From NCBI GenBank assembly GCA_029565395.1, contig JAKQOG010000265.1, positions 1 to 64,000 on the forward strand: DNA of 64,000 bases, read 5' to 3'. The translations under genes were made by a program, and so were the position numbers. The notes beneath the pieces were generated by a model. The model ran no database searches and had not been told where the DNA came from. It was given only the letters and a program-made list of their open reading frames with translations. Positions 63,890 through 64,000 of the stretch are shown piece by piece. The first letter of the stretch is position 1; each line of letters opens with the position of its first letter. Origin of the DNA: Candidatus Hydrogenedentota bacterium (GTDB lineage: Bacteria > Hydrogenedentota > Hydrogenedentia > Hydrogenedentales > CAILVY01).

Positions 63890-64000
63890 ACTTCTTACGA
63901 TACGGTTTTATTGGGGTGATAGTGGGGGTAGTGTGTTTGATCAATCCAATTACACAGGCGGCCGATTTGTCCGGGGATCTGATGATTTTTCACGCAGGCA
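63886..64000 (+). CDS. WtpA-like tungstate/molybdate-binding protein, 5' end only
   Basis: Only 38 codons are visible before the window ends. ATG 63886 overlaps the regulator stop. A signal peptide ('GVIVGVVCLINPITQAADLS') is followed by 'GDLMIFHAG', the opening strand of WtpA/TupA-type binding proteins (F-H-A-G-S). A permease and ATPase are expected beyond the edge. This would be the third oxyanion-binding protein of the window. Confidence 0.75.
   Translation, partial: MNFLRYGFIGVIVGVVCLINPITQAADLSGDLMIFHAG

Overview
The window reads as part of the chromosome of an uncultivated, anaerobic, glycan-degrading, Gram-negative-type bacterium, most likely Candidatus Hydrogenedentota or a nearby PVC/Planctomycetota-like lineage. 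That assignment is an inference. It rests on secreted proteins with long Glu-Gly 'EGEGEG' linkers, a paired 'LSELLR(V/M/I)IQF(F/Y)N' dockerin-like head on two proteins, PKD plus GLUG modules, Tat-exported TIM-barrel proteins, a DUF1559-type prepilin protein, TolC and FadL-type outer-membrane proteins and a tungsten-type aldehyde oxidoreductase. No rRNA, tRNA or CRISPR array was seen.

Layout. 1-5.8 kb: the 5' part of a giant PKD/GLUG surface protein and a TolC-like protein. 6-17 kb: glycan-related genes (LamG/TIM-barrel hydrolase, Tat TIM-barrel protein, a sialidase-like/SSS transporter/URO-D-like operon, a lipoprotein hydrolase, a BNR_4 protein). 17.2-20.5 kb: a molybdate/tungstate-type ABC transporter with two binding proteins. 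20.5-36 kb: a prepilin-like protein, a glycerol-dehydrogenase/toroid pair, a PKD lipoprotein, another Tat TIM-barrel protein, an M20 peptidase lipoprotein, a PutP-like symporter, a toroid protein and a DUF5054/GH38-like protein. 37-43 kb: an operon of a Ser/Thr kinase fused to a CsgG-like domain, a CsgG-like lipoprotein and a FadL-like barrel. 43-53.5 kb: giant surface proteins with cohesin, dockerin, legumain-like protease and Cthe_2159-type domains. 54-57 kb: a degenerate CPBP membrane protein and a GxGYxYP-type protein. 57.4-61 kb: a compact four-gene operon (ParB/IbrB-like, PAPS-reductase-like with a ferredoxin tail, DUF523/TudS-like, and an unknown protein). 61-64 kb: a tungsten-type aldehyde ferredoxin oxidoreductase divergent from a 63-residue protein, a ModE-like regulator and a WtpA-like binding protein cut by the window edge.

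Two themes connect distant genes. First, tungsten/molybdenum: three oxyanion-binding proteins, one ABC transporter, a ModE-like regulator, a perfect 10-bp inverted repeat resembling a ModE box, and a tungsten-type enzyme. Second, a family of ParB-type helix-turn-helix ORFs occurs five times, all on the + strand and all between other genes. Four copies carry a conserved leader with a nine-codon ORF. The two intact copies bracket the four-gene sulfur/ParB operon in direct orientation, giving that block the look of a mobile or defence-type cassette. This is the best candidate for an undescribed system in the window.
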